From Chryseobacterium daecheongense (GTDB lineage: Bacteria > Bacteroidota > Bacteroidia > Flavobacteriales > Weeksellaceae), in the NCBI GenBank assembly GCA_027920525.1, contig CP115858.1, positions 4,526,001 through 4,590,000 on the forward strand: 64,000 bases of DNA. The letters are read 5' to 3'. Positions 1 to 9,476 of this stretch are shown here, one piece after another. Within the stretch, counting starts at the first letter, position 1, and the number at the start of each line of letters is the position of its first letter. The notes beneath the pieces were generated by a model. It did not search any database. It had not been told where the DNA came from and saw only the letters and a program-made list of their open reading frames with translations. Both the position numbers and the translations under genes were made by a program.

Positions 1-88
1 TAATATGGCCAATATCGAGTTTAAAAAAATAAAATAACTCTGCATTATTTGACCATACGAAAATTACATCACTTTAAAAGATAAACTT

Positions 89-2503
89 ATGACCAGGCTA
101 TTTTCTTGCTTTTTTATCGGAATACTGATATTTTTCAGTACACTTTTACCAGCACAGGATATACAACGTTTCTCGCTGTCGGGTACTATAAAATCGGATG
201 GTACACAGTCTTTAGTCATCAGCCTTTTTGATGCTGAAAATACATTGATAAAAACCGAAACTGCTGACCGGGAAGGACAGTTCAGGTTTTCTGCCCTGAA
301 AGTCGGTCGTTACCAACTAAAAGTTTACAGGAATGGTTCTGAGGTTTATCATTCAGAAAGTATTCCCGTAACAGAAAATAAGATGCTTCCTGTTATTGAT
401 CTTACAGTAAAATCCATTGAAGAAGTTACCATTACCAAAACCCGTACTTTTATAGAAAGGCAGGAGGGAAAGATGATCCTTAATGTAGAAAACAGCATTT
501 CAGCTACCGGAAGCTCGGCTTTTGAAATCCTGGAGAAAGCACCAGGAGTGAGCGTGGATAATAATGACAATATAAGTCTTCATGGAAAAGGAAATCTGCT
601 GGTTCAGATTGACGGTAAAAATACACCAATGACGGGAAGTGACCTGGCGGGTTATCTCAGGGGAATTCCCTCAGCCTCCATTGATAAAATAGAATTTGTT
701 ACCAATCCTTCTTCGAAATATGATGCAGAAGGATCTTCGATTATCAATATCAGATTAAAAAAAGAACAAAAGAAGGGGACTAACGGGACTGTTTCTATCT
801 CTGCGGGAACCGGTAAATATGTAAAAACTAACAATACGGTCAGCATCAATCACAGCAGCGGGAAGGTGAATGTTTTTGCAAGCTATGGCTTTGTTGATAG
901 AATTTTTTACAATCATCTGCTTTTAAATAGGAATTTTTATGAAAACAACCAATTTAAAAAAGCTTTTATTCAGGATAATTTCCTGAAGTTTGGAATAACA
1001 AGTTATATGGCCAGGATGGGGATGGATTACGATCTGAATAACAAGAATATTCTTGGGTTTTCTGTGGGACTATTAGCTAATAATGTTAAAATTGACGGAA
1101 ATACCTCAAGCCTCACACTGGGAAGTAATCAGCTTCCGGAAAGTACCTTCGGAACCATAAGCAAAACCCGGAATCATTTCGCTAATCCTTCCCTTAATCT
1201 CAACCATAAATACAGCCTTGATTCTCTGGGATCAGAACTAACAACGGATTTTGACTATATCAACTATTCAAACGGTTCTCTACAGAATTTTGAAACCAGG
1301 AACTACAATTTATCGGGTAGTTTGGACAGGCTTGATATTCTGAAAGGGGATATGAAAGGAAAACTGAATATTTTTTCATTGAAAAGCGACCTTACTAAAA
1401 ACTTTAAGTATGGATGGAAACTGGAAAGCGGGATTAAAACCAGCTTTGTAAAATCTGATAATGATTTGAAATTTTTTGATGGAAGTTCAGGGGTTTTTGT
1501 GTCCGATCCTACCAAAACCAATCATTTTATTTATGAGGAAAACATTAATGCTGTTTATGGGAATGCTTCCAAAAAATGGGAAAGGCTTAAAATGATAGCC
1601 GGACTGCGAATGGAAAATACAAATATAAAGGGCATACAGCTTGCTACTAACCAGATTAATAGAAGAAACTATACGCAAGTATTCCCGAGTGCAGTACTGG
1701 CATATAACATAACGAATAAAAGTTCCATGGAGATCAACTTAAGCAGAAGGATCACCCGCCCCAGTTATAATCAGCTCAATCCTTTCAGATTTTACTTTGA
1801 CCCTACTACTTCAAAGGCCGGAAATCCAGATCTGATTCCCGAGACGATGATGAATTATGAGCTTACTTACAGCCTTAACAATAAATATTTTGCCACACTG
1901 AATTATAGCAGAACTTCTGATCACATAATTAATGTAGTGAAGCCTGTGGTGGAAAACGGACAGAATATTGCGATCCAAACATTTGAAAATATCAGTTCGG
2001 CTTCCCATTACGGGCTCAGTCTGATCGTTCCTGTAAAAGTGATGCGTTGGTGGGATATAAGCAATACTGCCAGCTTTTACTATGCTTCTTTCACAGGGAA
2101 TGTTTCGGGAAGTCAGATTACCAACCAGGGAAATTTTACGTTCAGCATCAACAGCATCCATAACTTCAAATTAGGAAACGGCTTTACTGCTGAAGTTACG
2201 GGAAATTACCACGCCAGAGAAATACAGGCTTATGTATACGCACAGCCCTATGGCTTTCTGAGCATTGGTGCCCAGAAAAAATTTAACAATAAAAGTGTCC
2301 TTAAATTTTCTTTTGCTGATGTGTTTTTTACCAGTAATCCAAGGGGGCAGTTTGCTTATAATGATTACCTGGAGAATTTTACGGTGAAAAGAGATTCCAG
2401 GGTCGTGATGCTGTCCTATACTTATAACTTCGGATCCTCTAAAAACCTTCAATTGAGAAAGACCGGAGGTGCGGATGACCTGAAAGAGAGAATCGGAAGC
2501 TGA
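89..2503 (+). CDS. Outer-membrane beta-barrel protein, TonB-dependent-receptor type
   Basis: 804 aa. A signal peptide is followed by an Ala-Gln cleavage site near residue 23. Residues about 27-105 look like a carboxypeptidase-regulatory-like beta-sandwich. Residues about 120-225 form a plug-like region ending in an NIRLKK strand. The remainder is rich in alternating aromatic strands and asparagine turns, as in the outer-membrane beta-barrel family 3 of Bacteroidota. It probably sits in the outer membrane and binds or imports a ligand, but no SusD partner or substrate enzyme lies next to it, so the substrate is unknown. The C-terminus ends in a charged tail after the last strand (YTYNF). It is not clearly in an operon; the next gene is convergent. 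Confidence 0.85.
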   Translation: MTRLFSCFFIGILIFFSTLLPAQDIQRFSLSGTIKSDGTQSLVISLFDAENTLIKTETADREGQFRFSALKVGRYQLKVYRNGSEVYHSESIPVTENKMLPVIDLTVKSIEEVTITKTRTFIERQEGKMILNVENSISATGSSAFEILEKAPGVSVDNNDNISLHGKGNLLVQIDGKNTPMTGSDLAGYLRGIPSASIDKIEFVTNPSSKYDAEGSSIINIRLKKEQKKGTNGTVSISAGTGKYVKTNNTVSINHSSGKVNVFASYGFVDRIFYNHLLLNRNFYENNQFKKAFIQDNFLKFGITSYMARMGMDYDLNNKNILGFSVGLLANNVKIDGNTSSLTLGSNQLPESTFGTISKTRNHFANPSLNLNHKYSLDSLGSELTTDFDYINYSNGSLQNFETRNYNLSGSLDRLDILKGDMKGKLNIFSLKSDLTKNFKYGWKLESGIKTSFVKSDNDLKFFDGSSGVFVSDPTKTNHFIYEENINAVYGNASKKWERLKMIAGLRMENTNIKGIQLATNQINRRNYTQVFPSAVLAYNITNKSSMEINLSRRITRPSYNQLNPFRFYFDPTTSKAGNPDLIPETMMNYELTYSLNNKYFATLNYSRTSDHIINVVKPVVENGQNIAIQTFENISSASHYGLSLIVPVKVMRWWDISNTASFYYASFTGNVSGSQITNQGNFTFSINSIHNFKLGNGFTAEVTGNYHAREIQAYVYAQPYGFLSIGAQKKFNNKSVLKFSFADVFFTSNPRGQFAYNDYLENFTVKRDSRVVMLSYTYNFGSSKNLQLRKTGGADDLKERIGS

Positions 2504-2518
2504 TGATATAAATTAAAT

Positions 2519-2587
2519 CTCTCGCCAACAATTACGATAAACAAATGACTGAAATCAAAATCTGTCTGTCATAATTATAGGCGAGAG
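2519..2587. repeat. 8-bp inverted repeat between convergent genes
   Basis: CTCTCGCC (2519-2526) and GGCGAGAG (2580-2587) are perfect inverted arms 53 bases apart. A shorter TGAC/GTCA pair lies inside. It sits between the barrel gene and rtcB, which converge. No run of T follows either arm, so it is not a standard intrinsic terminator. It may be a weak RNA fold or chance. Confidence 0.3.
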
Positions 2588-2614
2588 TATATCAGGGAAA
2601 GTAATTTCTTACTA

Positions 2615-4135
<1,521 letters not shown>

Positions 4136-4204
4136 TCAATTGAAGCTATATTTTAATGATTTAACCATTTTGTCAATTCTCTATTTCGCCAAAAAAAAAT
4201 AAAT

Positions 4205-4537
4205 ATGCTATTAGAACAAGTAAAAAATTCTCCGGAAACCATTCAGTTTAAAGATGTCATTGCCTACATTGATGAAAATTATCATTTTACACCTACCAGA
4301 TTCGCGAATGGAAATACAGTGAACGAAGCGGATCAGAATAACGGATCATGTAAGGTATTCAGTTTTGGAAAACAGAATAATTTGTCAAAGGATGAGGTGT
4401 TAAGCCTTTTTGGAGATTTTTACAGAGAAGATGTACTGAAAAACCCGGATGGAACAGATCATCAGAATATCAGGAATTTTATGGAGTTCGGATGGGATGG
4501 GGTTTCTTTTGATGGAGAGGCTTTGGCGAAGAAATGA
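4205..4537 (+). CDS. HopJ-type family protein
   Basis: 110 aa, matching the small family named after Pseudomonas HopJ type III effectors (recognisable FxPTxFxNG, NGSCKxFxF, and C-terminal GWxGVxF segments). Homologues are widespread in free-living bacteria without type III secretion and no secretion system is visible here, so an effector role is not supported. It is a soluble cytoplasmic protein of unknown function. It starts 198 bases from the divergent rtcB gene, so the two may share a control region. The ATG at 4205 directly follows an A-rich leader typical of this genome. Confidence 0.75.
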   Translation: MLLEQVKNSPETIQFKDVIAYIDENYHFTPTRFANGNTVNEADQNNGSCKVFSFGKQNNLSKDEVLSLFGDFYREDVLKNPDGTDHQNIRNFMEFGWDGVSFDGEALAKK

Positions 4538-4545
4538 TTGATTAT

Positions 4546-4577
4546 GATGTATTGATGTATTAATGTATTAATGTATT
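4546..4577. repeat. Four tandem 8-bp units (RATGTATT)
   Basis: GATGTATT occurs twice and AATGTATT twice, back to back, just after the HopJ-like gene. A related ATGTATTAATGTA string occurs at about 19126, between the two YD-repeat genes. This is a simple-sequence tract that could vary in copy number by slippage. No coding or promoter role is evident. Confidence 0.7.
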
Positions 4578-4740
4578 AATTTTTCAAATAAGCTATTGAG
4601 TCGTTGATTAGAGTTGAACGGAAAGACTATCTGTGGTTTTTGATTTATTTACATTCAATTAGAAAGGAAATAAGGAAAAGAAAAAATTCCGGCTGAAAAA
4701 TCATGTTGCGGAATAAAAGACATTTCAATAAAATACAATT

Positions 4741-5754
4741 ATGTCATCGAACAAAAATGCCCTGATCCGATATAAAACATTGGATAAATGCCTGAAAAAC
4801 AAGTATAGAAAATATACGCTGGAGGATCTGATCGATGAGTGTTCGGAAGCCCTGTTTGAGTTTGAAGGCAAAGAATCATTTGTCAGCAAACGTACGGTCC
4901 AGCTTGACCTGCAGAATATGCGGAGTGAAAAATTTGGCTATGAGGCACCCATTGAAGTCTACGACAGAAAATACTACCGATATAGCGATCCGGATTATAG
5001 TATTCATAATATATCAGTAAATGAAAGCGATCTGAAGGCAATGAATAATGCCGTTCAGATCCTGAAGCAGTTCAAGGACTTTTCCATGTTTAAGGATATG
5101 AACGGAGTGATCCAGAAGCTGGAAGACTCCATCCATTCTACAAACCAGAAGTCGATTATCCACCTCGATAAGAATGAACAGCTGAAAGGGCTCGAACACA
5201 TCGATATACTATATGAAAGCATTTTAAACAGGAAAGTACTGAAGATCCTTTATAAAAGCTTTAAAGCAAGAGAATCGGATTATTACACCGTACATCCGCA
5301 GCTCCTGAAGGAATACAATAACCGTTGGTTCCTTATATGCTGGTTTAAGAATAAAATGTATAATCTGGCCTTGGACCGGATGGAGGAGATTTCTGTTGAT
5401 GAGAAGGTAAGCTATATTGATAAAGAATTTGATTCGGACCGTTACTTCGGGGAAGTGATCGGGGTTACGGTTTCGGATGGGCAACGTCCGCAGAATGTTA
5501 TCTTTAAAATTAACCCAAAACATGCCCCTTATGTCAGAACCAAACCTTTTCACCATTCCCAGGAGATTATAAAAGAAGATAAAACCGGAACCACATTTAA
5601 AATATGTGTTCAGCTGAACTTTGAATTGGAGAGAATGATATTGGGACTCGGTGAATTTATAACGGTTTTAAGGCCTGAGAAGCTCAAAAAAAGAATTCAG
5701 GCCAGTTTGGAAGAAGCATGCCGGAATTACCAGCTTTTGAATACCAATGAATAA
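4741..5754 (+). CDS. WYL-domain transcriptional regulator
   Basis: 337 aa. The N-terminal about 80 residues form a helix-turn-helix-like region (ALIRYKTLDKCL ... SKRTVQLDLQNMR). A WYL ligand-binding domain follows at about 160-235 (core LKEYNNRWFLICWF, with the W-Y-L positions varied to W-F-L) and a WCX-like extension runs to the C-terminus. WYL proteins are usually regulators that sense nucleic acid or nucleotide ligands. Genes of this type are often linked to defence or RNA/DNA repair. The only repair-like neighbour is rtcB, so a functional link is conjecture. The preceding 200 bases are AT-rich with no clear -7 element. Confidence 0.8.
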   Translation: MSSNKNALIRYKTLDKCLKNKYRKYTLEDLIDECSEALFEFEGKESFVSKRTVQLDLQNMRSEKFGYEAPIEVYDRKYYRYSDPDYSIHNISVNESDLKAMNNAVQILKQFKDFSMFKDMNGVIQKLEDSIHSTNQKSIIHLDKNEQLKGLEHIDILYESILNRKVLKILYKSFKARESDYYTVHPQLLKEYNNRWFLICWFKNKMYNLALDRMEEISVDEKVSYIDKEFDSDRYFGEVIGVTVSDGQRPQNVIFKINPKHAPYVRTKPFHHSQEIIKEDKTGTTFKICVQLNFELERMILGLGEFITVLRPEKLKKRIQASLEEACRNYQLLNTNE

Positions 5755-5807
5755 AGCGGATTAATAAATGGCTTAAAAATTGTAATGATAAACCAAAATT
5801 ACTACAT

Positions 5808-5933
5808 ATGAAATCAAGAATTCTTAAGGCGGTTATTGCCATAGTTGCACCACTTGTTATAGAATATATCGTAAAAAAAGTGAGTGAAAAATTAGATAAA
5901 AAGGAAGAAGGAAAAAAGCAGATTCCAGCATAA
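5808..5933 (+). CDS. Small single-pass membrane protein, 41 aa
   Basis: Starts MKSRILKAVIAIVAPLVIEY. One hydrophobic helix (about residues 6-22) is followed by a strongly charged Lys/Glu tail (KKVSEKLDKKEEGKK). It begins 53 bases after the WYL gene and is followed 23 bases later by a strong intrinsic terminator, the layout of a real short gene at an operon end. Function is unknown. The pattern also resembles small type I toxin peptides or membrane-tethering peptides, but nothing here decides it. Confidence 0.6.
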   Translation: MKSRILKAVIAIVAPLVIEYIVKKVSEKLDKKEEGKKQIPA

Positions 5934-5955
5934 GTACAACGTAATCTGGAATGAT

Positions 5956-5989
5956 AAAAAAAGACTGCCCTGAAAAGGCAGTCTTTTTT
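5956..5989 (+). terminator. Intrinsic terminator after the WYL/small-protein unit
   Basis: The stem AGACTGCC / GGCAGTCT has a 7-base loop, A-run before and T-run after. It closes the 4741-5933 unit. Confidence 0.9.
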
Positions 5990-6191
5990 TCAGGTAATAG
6001 CGGTTGGATAAGATCCATTGAAAGTCGCTCCTGAAAGCACTGAACTTAATATTTTAAACATTTTTCACTTTGTGGCTATTGCTTTTTCAAGACTTAATTA
6101 AACATTTATTTAAATTTTAACAAAAATTAACTGTTTAATTTTCAATGATTTGAGTCGTTCGCAGGTGTTAAAGGAGTGAAAAACGATCTGC

Positions 6192-6208
6192 TTGGCATGA
6201 TTTTTACA
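6192..6208 (+). promoter_or_regulatory. Possible sigma-54 type -24/-12 promoter
   Basis: TTGGCATGATTTTTACA matches the sigma-54 pattern TTGGCA-N6-TTGCA with correct GG to C spacing but a G-to-A change in the -12 GC. The predicted start lies about 25 bases upstream of the ATG at 6244. The -7 element TAnnTTTG is absent here. The 250 bases before it hold nothing else recognisable. Confidence 0.35.
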
Positions 6209-6243
6209 GCATTCTGAATAGTAAAATTTAAAGATCAGAAATT

Positions 6244-6807
6244 ATGAAAATGTTTAAACAAGCAGTTTTACTAGCTGGAATTTTAACAGCAGGTGTAGCA
6301 AGTGCACAGAGCGTACAGATGAACAATATGCTTAAAGTAGGAGCGAATGTAGGATTGGCTGTTCCTTCTGATAATCTTTCTGCTGCTGTGGGTGTGGATG
6401 TGGCTTACCAGAATCTGATTACTCCGGGAGTTGGATTAGGTATCGCAACTGGTTATTCCCATTATTTCGGAAAAGAAAACAACGGATATAAAAATAATGA
6501 TGTAGGGGTAATTCCTGTAGCAGCATTATTGAGAATTTATCCAAAGCAAACAGGTTTCTATTTTGGGACTGACTTGGGTTATGGATTCCTTGTAGGTGAT
6601 GATAAAGTAGCTTCCAATACTTCGGTTGACAGACCAAGCGGAGGTTTTTATATCAAACCTGAAATCGGGTACCATAATCAGGACTGGAATTTCTTCGTAC
6701 AATATCAGAAGGTATTTACAGGAAGCAAAGGTGATTTAGTAAATCAGGACTACAATGTGGGTAACATTGGTGTCGGATTTTCTTACAATATTCCATTAGG
6801 AAAGTAG
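6244..6807 (+). CDS. Secreted/outer-membrane small beta-barrel protein
   Basis: 187 aa. A clear signal peptide (MKMFKQAVLLAGILTAGVASAQ) has an Ala-Gln cleavage site, then about eight amphipathic strands with Gly/aromatic alternation (GANVGLAVPS, GVGLGIATGY, FYFGTDLGYGF, IGVGFSYNIPLGK). This is the pattern of eight-stranded outer-membrane beta-barrel domains. It ends at LGK after a typical terminal strand. It stands alone between its own possible sigma-54 promoter and an intrinsic terminator. Specific function is unknown. Confidence 0.8.
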   Translation: MKMFKQAVLLAGILTAGVASAQSVQMNNMLKVGANVGLAVPSDNLSAAVGVDVAYQNLITPGVGLGIATGYSHYFGKENNGYKNNDVGVIPVAALLRIYPKQTGFYFGTDLGYGFLVGDDKVASNTSVDRPSGGFYIKPEIGYHNQDWNFFVQYQKVFTGSKGDLVNQDYNVGNIGVGFSYNIPLGK

Positions 6808-6836
6808 TTAGATTTATATATAAACAATTATTAGCC

Positions 6837-6868
6837 AAAACCTTTTCATCTTTTTGAAAAGGTTTTTT
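6837..6868 (+). terminator. Intrinsic terminator after the small barrel gene
   Basis: AAAACCTTTTC / GAAAAGGTTTT stem with an 8-base loop and a following T-run. An in-frame ATG of the glucokinase frame (6854) falls inside this hairpin, which argues against that start. Confidence 0.9.
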
Positions 6869-6922
6869 ATTACCGTACACGATTTCCGAAAACTATTATT
6901 ATATTTGATAAAATTTGTGATT

Positions 6923-7969
6923 ATGAACTTAAATCCAAAATTTCCCCTTTATTTACCGGGTGTAAAAGACAGCAATAATAATGATGTTTCCATCATTGGA
7001 GCCAACTTACGTGAGGATGTTATCACTTTAGGATACTATGTGTCTGGTAATGGAGGGCTTGATATAAAATTACAGACAAGCTACCCGACAAAAGAACATG
7101 CTTCTTTTTCGGAAATCCTGAAAAAATTTATTCAGGAAAATCAGCTGAGCAATGTGAAGCGTTTAGGAATAGCGGTTCCGGGACCGGTTCTTAACGGGAA
7201 GAGTAACCCAGCCAGATTAGGCTGGAGTTTTGACGTAGACGAATTTAAAAATGAATTCGGATTCGAAAAAGTGGATATGCTTAATGATCTTGAGGCATCT
7301 GCTTATGGAATGGGACTTCTTGAGGACAGCGACCTGGAAGCTATCTACACAAGCGGACACCTTGAAAAAGGAAATGTTGCGATCCTGGCACCTGGAAATG
7401 GTCTTGGGGAAGCAGGGTATTTCTTTGATGGAAAATATTTAAGACCTTTTGCTACAGAAGGCGGACATTCCGAGTTTTCACCAAGAACCAACGTTGAAGT
7501 GGAATTTTATCAGTTCCTGAACAACATCTATGGGATTGTTAGCTGGGAGAATGTTCTTTCCAAAACAGGGCTTTTTAATATCTATCGGTTTTTAAGAGAC
7601 GTGAAAAGACATCCTGAGCCTGAATGGCTGGCAGATCGACTTGCCAACGGTAATTTTTCACAGGAGATATACAAGGCAGCCGTTGAAGATGATGTGCTGA
7701 TCTGTAAAATTGCATTAGATACCTTCCTGGAATTTCTTGCGAGAGAGGCTAATAACCTTACCTTAAAGCTTAAGGCTACCGGAGGATTGCTGATTTCCGG
7801 CGATATTCCGCAGATGCTGAATGAGTATATGGATAAGGCAAAATTCTATGAGAAATTTAAAATAAGCGATAAAATGGAAGACATGTTGAGGAATATTCCG
7901 ATCTACCTGATCAGGAATAATCTCACGGGCTTGCATGGTGTCGCACTGTATACAGCCTATTACGAATAA
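6923..7969 (+). CDS. glk: Glucokinase (Glk family)
   Basis: 348 aa from the ATG at 6923 (MNLNPKFPLYLPGV). A frame-open ATG at 6854 lies within the upstream terminator and would add unlikely residues. Glucokinase phosphorylates glucose with ATP to glucose 6-phosphate in the cytoplasm. The actin-like fold is visible as a phosphate-1 region (GIAVPGPVLNG), the sugar-binding MLNDLEASAYG, the LAPGNGLGEAG loop and the EGGHSEF segment with the family-typical sugar-contact Glu-His. Length fits bacterial Glk. It stands alone between two terminators. Confidence 0.88.
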   Translation: MNLNPKFPLYLPGVKDSNNNDVSIIGANLREDVITLGYYVSGNGGLDIKLQTSYPTKEHASFSEILKKFIQENQLSNVKRLGIAVPGPVLNGKSNPARLGWSFDVDEFKNEFGFEKVDMLNDLEASAYGMGLLEDSDLEAIYTSGHLEKGNVAILAPGNGLGEAGYFFDGKYLRPFATEGGHSEFSPRTNVEVEFYQFLNNIYGIVSWENVLSKTGLFNIYRFLRDVKRHPEPEWLADRLANGNFSQEIYKAAVEDDVLICKIALDTFLEFLAREANNLTLKLKATGGLLISGDIPQMLNEYMDKAKFYEKFKISDKMEDMLRNIPIYLIRNNLTGLHGVALYTAYYE

Positions 7970-7991
7970 CAAATAAGAAAATAAGTAAATA

Positions 7992-8018
7992 AAAACTCCG
8001 GAAACTCCGGAGTTTTTT
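7992..8018 (+). terminator. Intrinsic terminator after glk
   Basis: AAAACTCCGG / CCGGAGTTTT with a 5-base loop and T-run. Confidence 0.93.
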
Positions 8019-8049
8019 TATGCCTGATATTATTCATGAAAATAATTAG

Positions 8050-8073
8050 TTTTATTGATGTACATCAATAAAA
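8050..8073. promoter_or_regulatory. FNR/CRP-type operator palindrome
   Basis: A 24-base perfect palindrome whose core TTGATGTACATCAA equals the FNR consensus TTGAT-N4-ATCAA. Its centre (8061.5) lies 30 bases before the -7 element at 8092, placing it near -41 to -42 from the expected start. That is the class II activator position. The Crp/Fnr-family regulator that would bind is not in the window. Confidence 0.7.
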
Positions 8074-8091
8074 TCTATCAAATAAGATAGC

Positions 8092-8099
8092 TACATTTG
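8092..8099 (+). promoter_or_regulatory. -7 element of the first yceI-like gene
   Basis: TACATTTG fits TAnnTTTG. It lies 33 bases before the ATG. No good -33 TTTG is seen at the usual spacing, which fits an activator-dependent promoter served by the palindrome just upstream. Confidence 0.65.
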
Positions 8100-8132
8100 T
8101 ATCGTTAAATAACAATTAAATAAATTTATTCA

Positions 8133-8699
8133 ATGAAAAAAATATTATTATTAGCGGTTTTAGCTAGTGGATTGGTTTTCGGGCAATCAAAAAAAGTGGT
8201 AGCATCTGATGTTCACTGGTGGGGGTATAAAGTAGCAAAATCTGAGGCAAGTTCTCATGACGGTACAGTAAAAGTGAAGTCAGGAAACCTTGTTATGAAA
8301 GGAAATGATGTTGTGGGTGGATCTTTCGTTTTAGATATGACTTCAATTACGTCTACAGACCTTTCCGGAGAATACCAGACTAAGCTGAACGGACATTTAA
8401 AGAACGGAGATTTCTTCGAAGTTGAAAAATACCCTACAGCTGCTTTTAAGATTACTTCCGTAAAGAAAAACAATGATAAAATATACAACTCTCTAGTAAC
8501 AGGAGATCTTACAGTAAAAGGAAAAACCAACAGTATTTCTTTCCCTGCAAAGATCGCGTACAGCAAAGGAGTAGCAAGTCTTGTATCTGATAAATTTTCT
8601 TTCGACAGACAAAAATTCGATGTTGCTTACAAATCAACAATGCAGGATGTTTTTGTGAAAGATGATATCGATATGCTTGTAAAAGTAACTGCTAAATAA
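8133..8699 (+). CDS. YceI-family periplasmic protein (copy 1)
   Basis: 188 aa with a signal peptide ending GLVFGQ. The lipocalin-like YceI fold is recognisable: VHWWGYKVAKSEASSHDGTVKVKSG at the N-terminus, a central HLKNGDFFEVEKYPTAAFK motif and the VTGDLTVKGKTNSISFPAKI strand pair. YceI proteins bind polyisoprenoid or other amphipathic molecules in the periplasm and are often induced by stress or respiration changes. Own promoter with an FNR-type site and its own terminator. A paralogue follows directly. Confidence 0.88.
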   Translation: MKKILLLAVLASGLVFGQSKKVVASDVHWWGYKVAKSEASSHDGTVKVKSGNLVMKGNDVVGGSFVLDMTSITSTDLSGEYQTKLNGHLKNGDFFEVEKYPTAAFKITSVKKNNDKIYNSLVTGDLTVKGKTNSISFPAKIAYSKGVASLVSDKFSFDRQKFDVAYKSTMQDVFVKDDIDMLVKVTAK

Positions 8700-8720
8700 T
8701 TTAATCAAAAAAAGATTGTT

Positions 8721-8749
8721 AAAAGTGTAGAAGTTCTACACTTTTTTTT
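8721..8749 (+). terminator. Intrinsic terminator between the two yceI-like genes
   Basis: AAAAGTGTAGAA / TTCTACACTTTT with a tight loop and an 8-T run. Confidence 0.92.
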
Positions 8750-8756
8750 ATTTTTG
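8749..8756 (+). promoter_or_regulatory. -7 element of the second yceI-like gene
   Basis: TATTTTTG (TAnnTTTG) begins on the last bases of the preceding terminator and lies 21 bases before the ATG, so the second gene appears separately transcribed. Confidence 0.55.
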
Positions 8757-8777
8757 TTGAATTGTAAATAAAAAAGA

Positions 8778-9404
8778 ATGAAAAGACTACTATTGTTTGC
8801 TATGATGTGCGTAGGTATATCATTGATTTCTGCTCAGAGAAAATTTGATAAGGTTTCGAAGGTGACTTCTTCTGAGATCAGATGGTGGGGATATAAGGTT
8901 GTAAAAACCGTGCCTACATCGCATTCCGGAACAGTAAAACTGAAAAGCGGAAAATTCAATTTTGATAAAACGGTTTTGGTGGACGGTGAGTTTATAATTG
9001 ATATGAGAAGTCTTATGGCAGGGGATGTTTCTGATGAAGATCAGATCAAGCTAACCAACGACCTTAAGAGTACCAATTTCTTCGAAGTTAAAAAATTCCC
9101 GATTGCGAAATTCCACTTAACTAAAATTATTCCTCTGGCAAACAGTGAATACAATTCAACAGTATATGGAGATGTTACGATAAAAGGAGTGAGAAAGACC
9201 ATTACCTTCCCTGCTAACGTATATGTTACACAATTTACGGTAGTGATTGAGTCTGCTAAATTCTCATTGAACAGAAGGGATTTCAAAGTATTCTATCAGT
9301 CTTCTTTAAAAGATTATTTCATTAAGGATGAAATGGATATCCAATTCAAAGTTTCTACAGAAAAGCTGGATAATGATAACAGGGTTCCTGTAAAGAAAAA
9401 ATAA
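8778..9404 (+). CDS. YceI-family periplasmic protein (copy 2)
   Basis: 208 aa with a signal peptide (MKRLLLFAMMCVGISLISAQ). It repeats the motifs of the preceding gene (IRWWGYKVVKTVPTSHSGTV, KSTNFFEVKKFPIAKF, VYGDVTIKGVRKTITFPA) but is diverged and carries a longer charged tail ending VPVKKK. It is a tandem duplication whose copies have separate promoters and terminators, so they may be expressed under different conditions. Probably periplasmic; ligand unknown. Confidence 0.87.
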   Translation: MKRLLLFAMMCVGISLISAQRKFDKVSKVTSSEIRWWGYKVVKTVPTSHSGTVKLKSGKFNFDKTVLVDGEFIIDMRSLMAGDVSDEDQIKLTNDLKSTNFFEVKKFPIAKFHLTKIIPLANSEYNSTVYGDVTIKGVRKTITFPANVYVTQFTVVIESAKFSLNRRDFKVFYQSSLKDYFIKDEMDIQFKVSTEKLDNDNRVPVKKK

Positions 9405-9430
9405 AAGGTTTTACTTTAACAATAAATTAA

Positions 9431-9468
9431 ATATGGGTAGCTTTCAATAGTTACCCATATTTTTTATT
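9431..9468 (+). terminator. Intrinsic terminator after yceI copy 2
   Basis: ATATGGGTA / TACCCATAT stem, 12-base loop, then a T-rich run. Confidence 0.85.
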
Positions 9469-9476
9469 TTAGCAGT

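Noticed and set aside
4205..4537. HopJ-like protein as a type III effector
   Set aside because: The family name is historical; no type III secretion or host-interaction genes are present.
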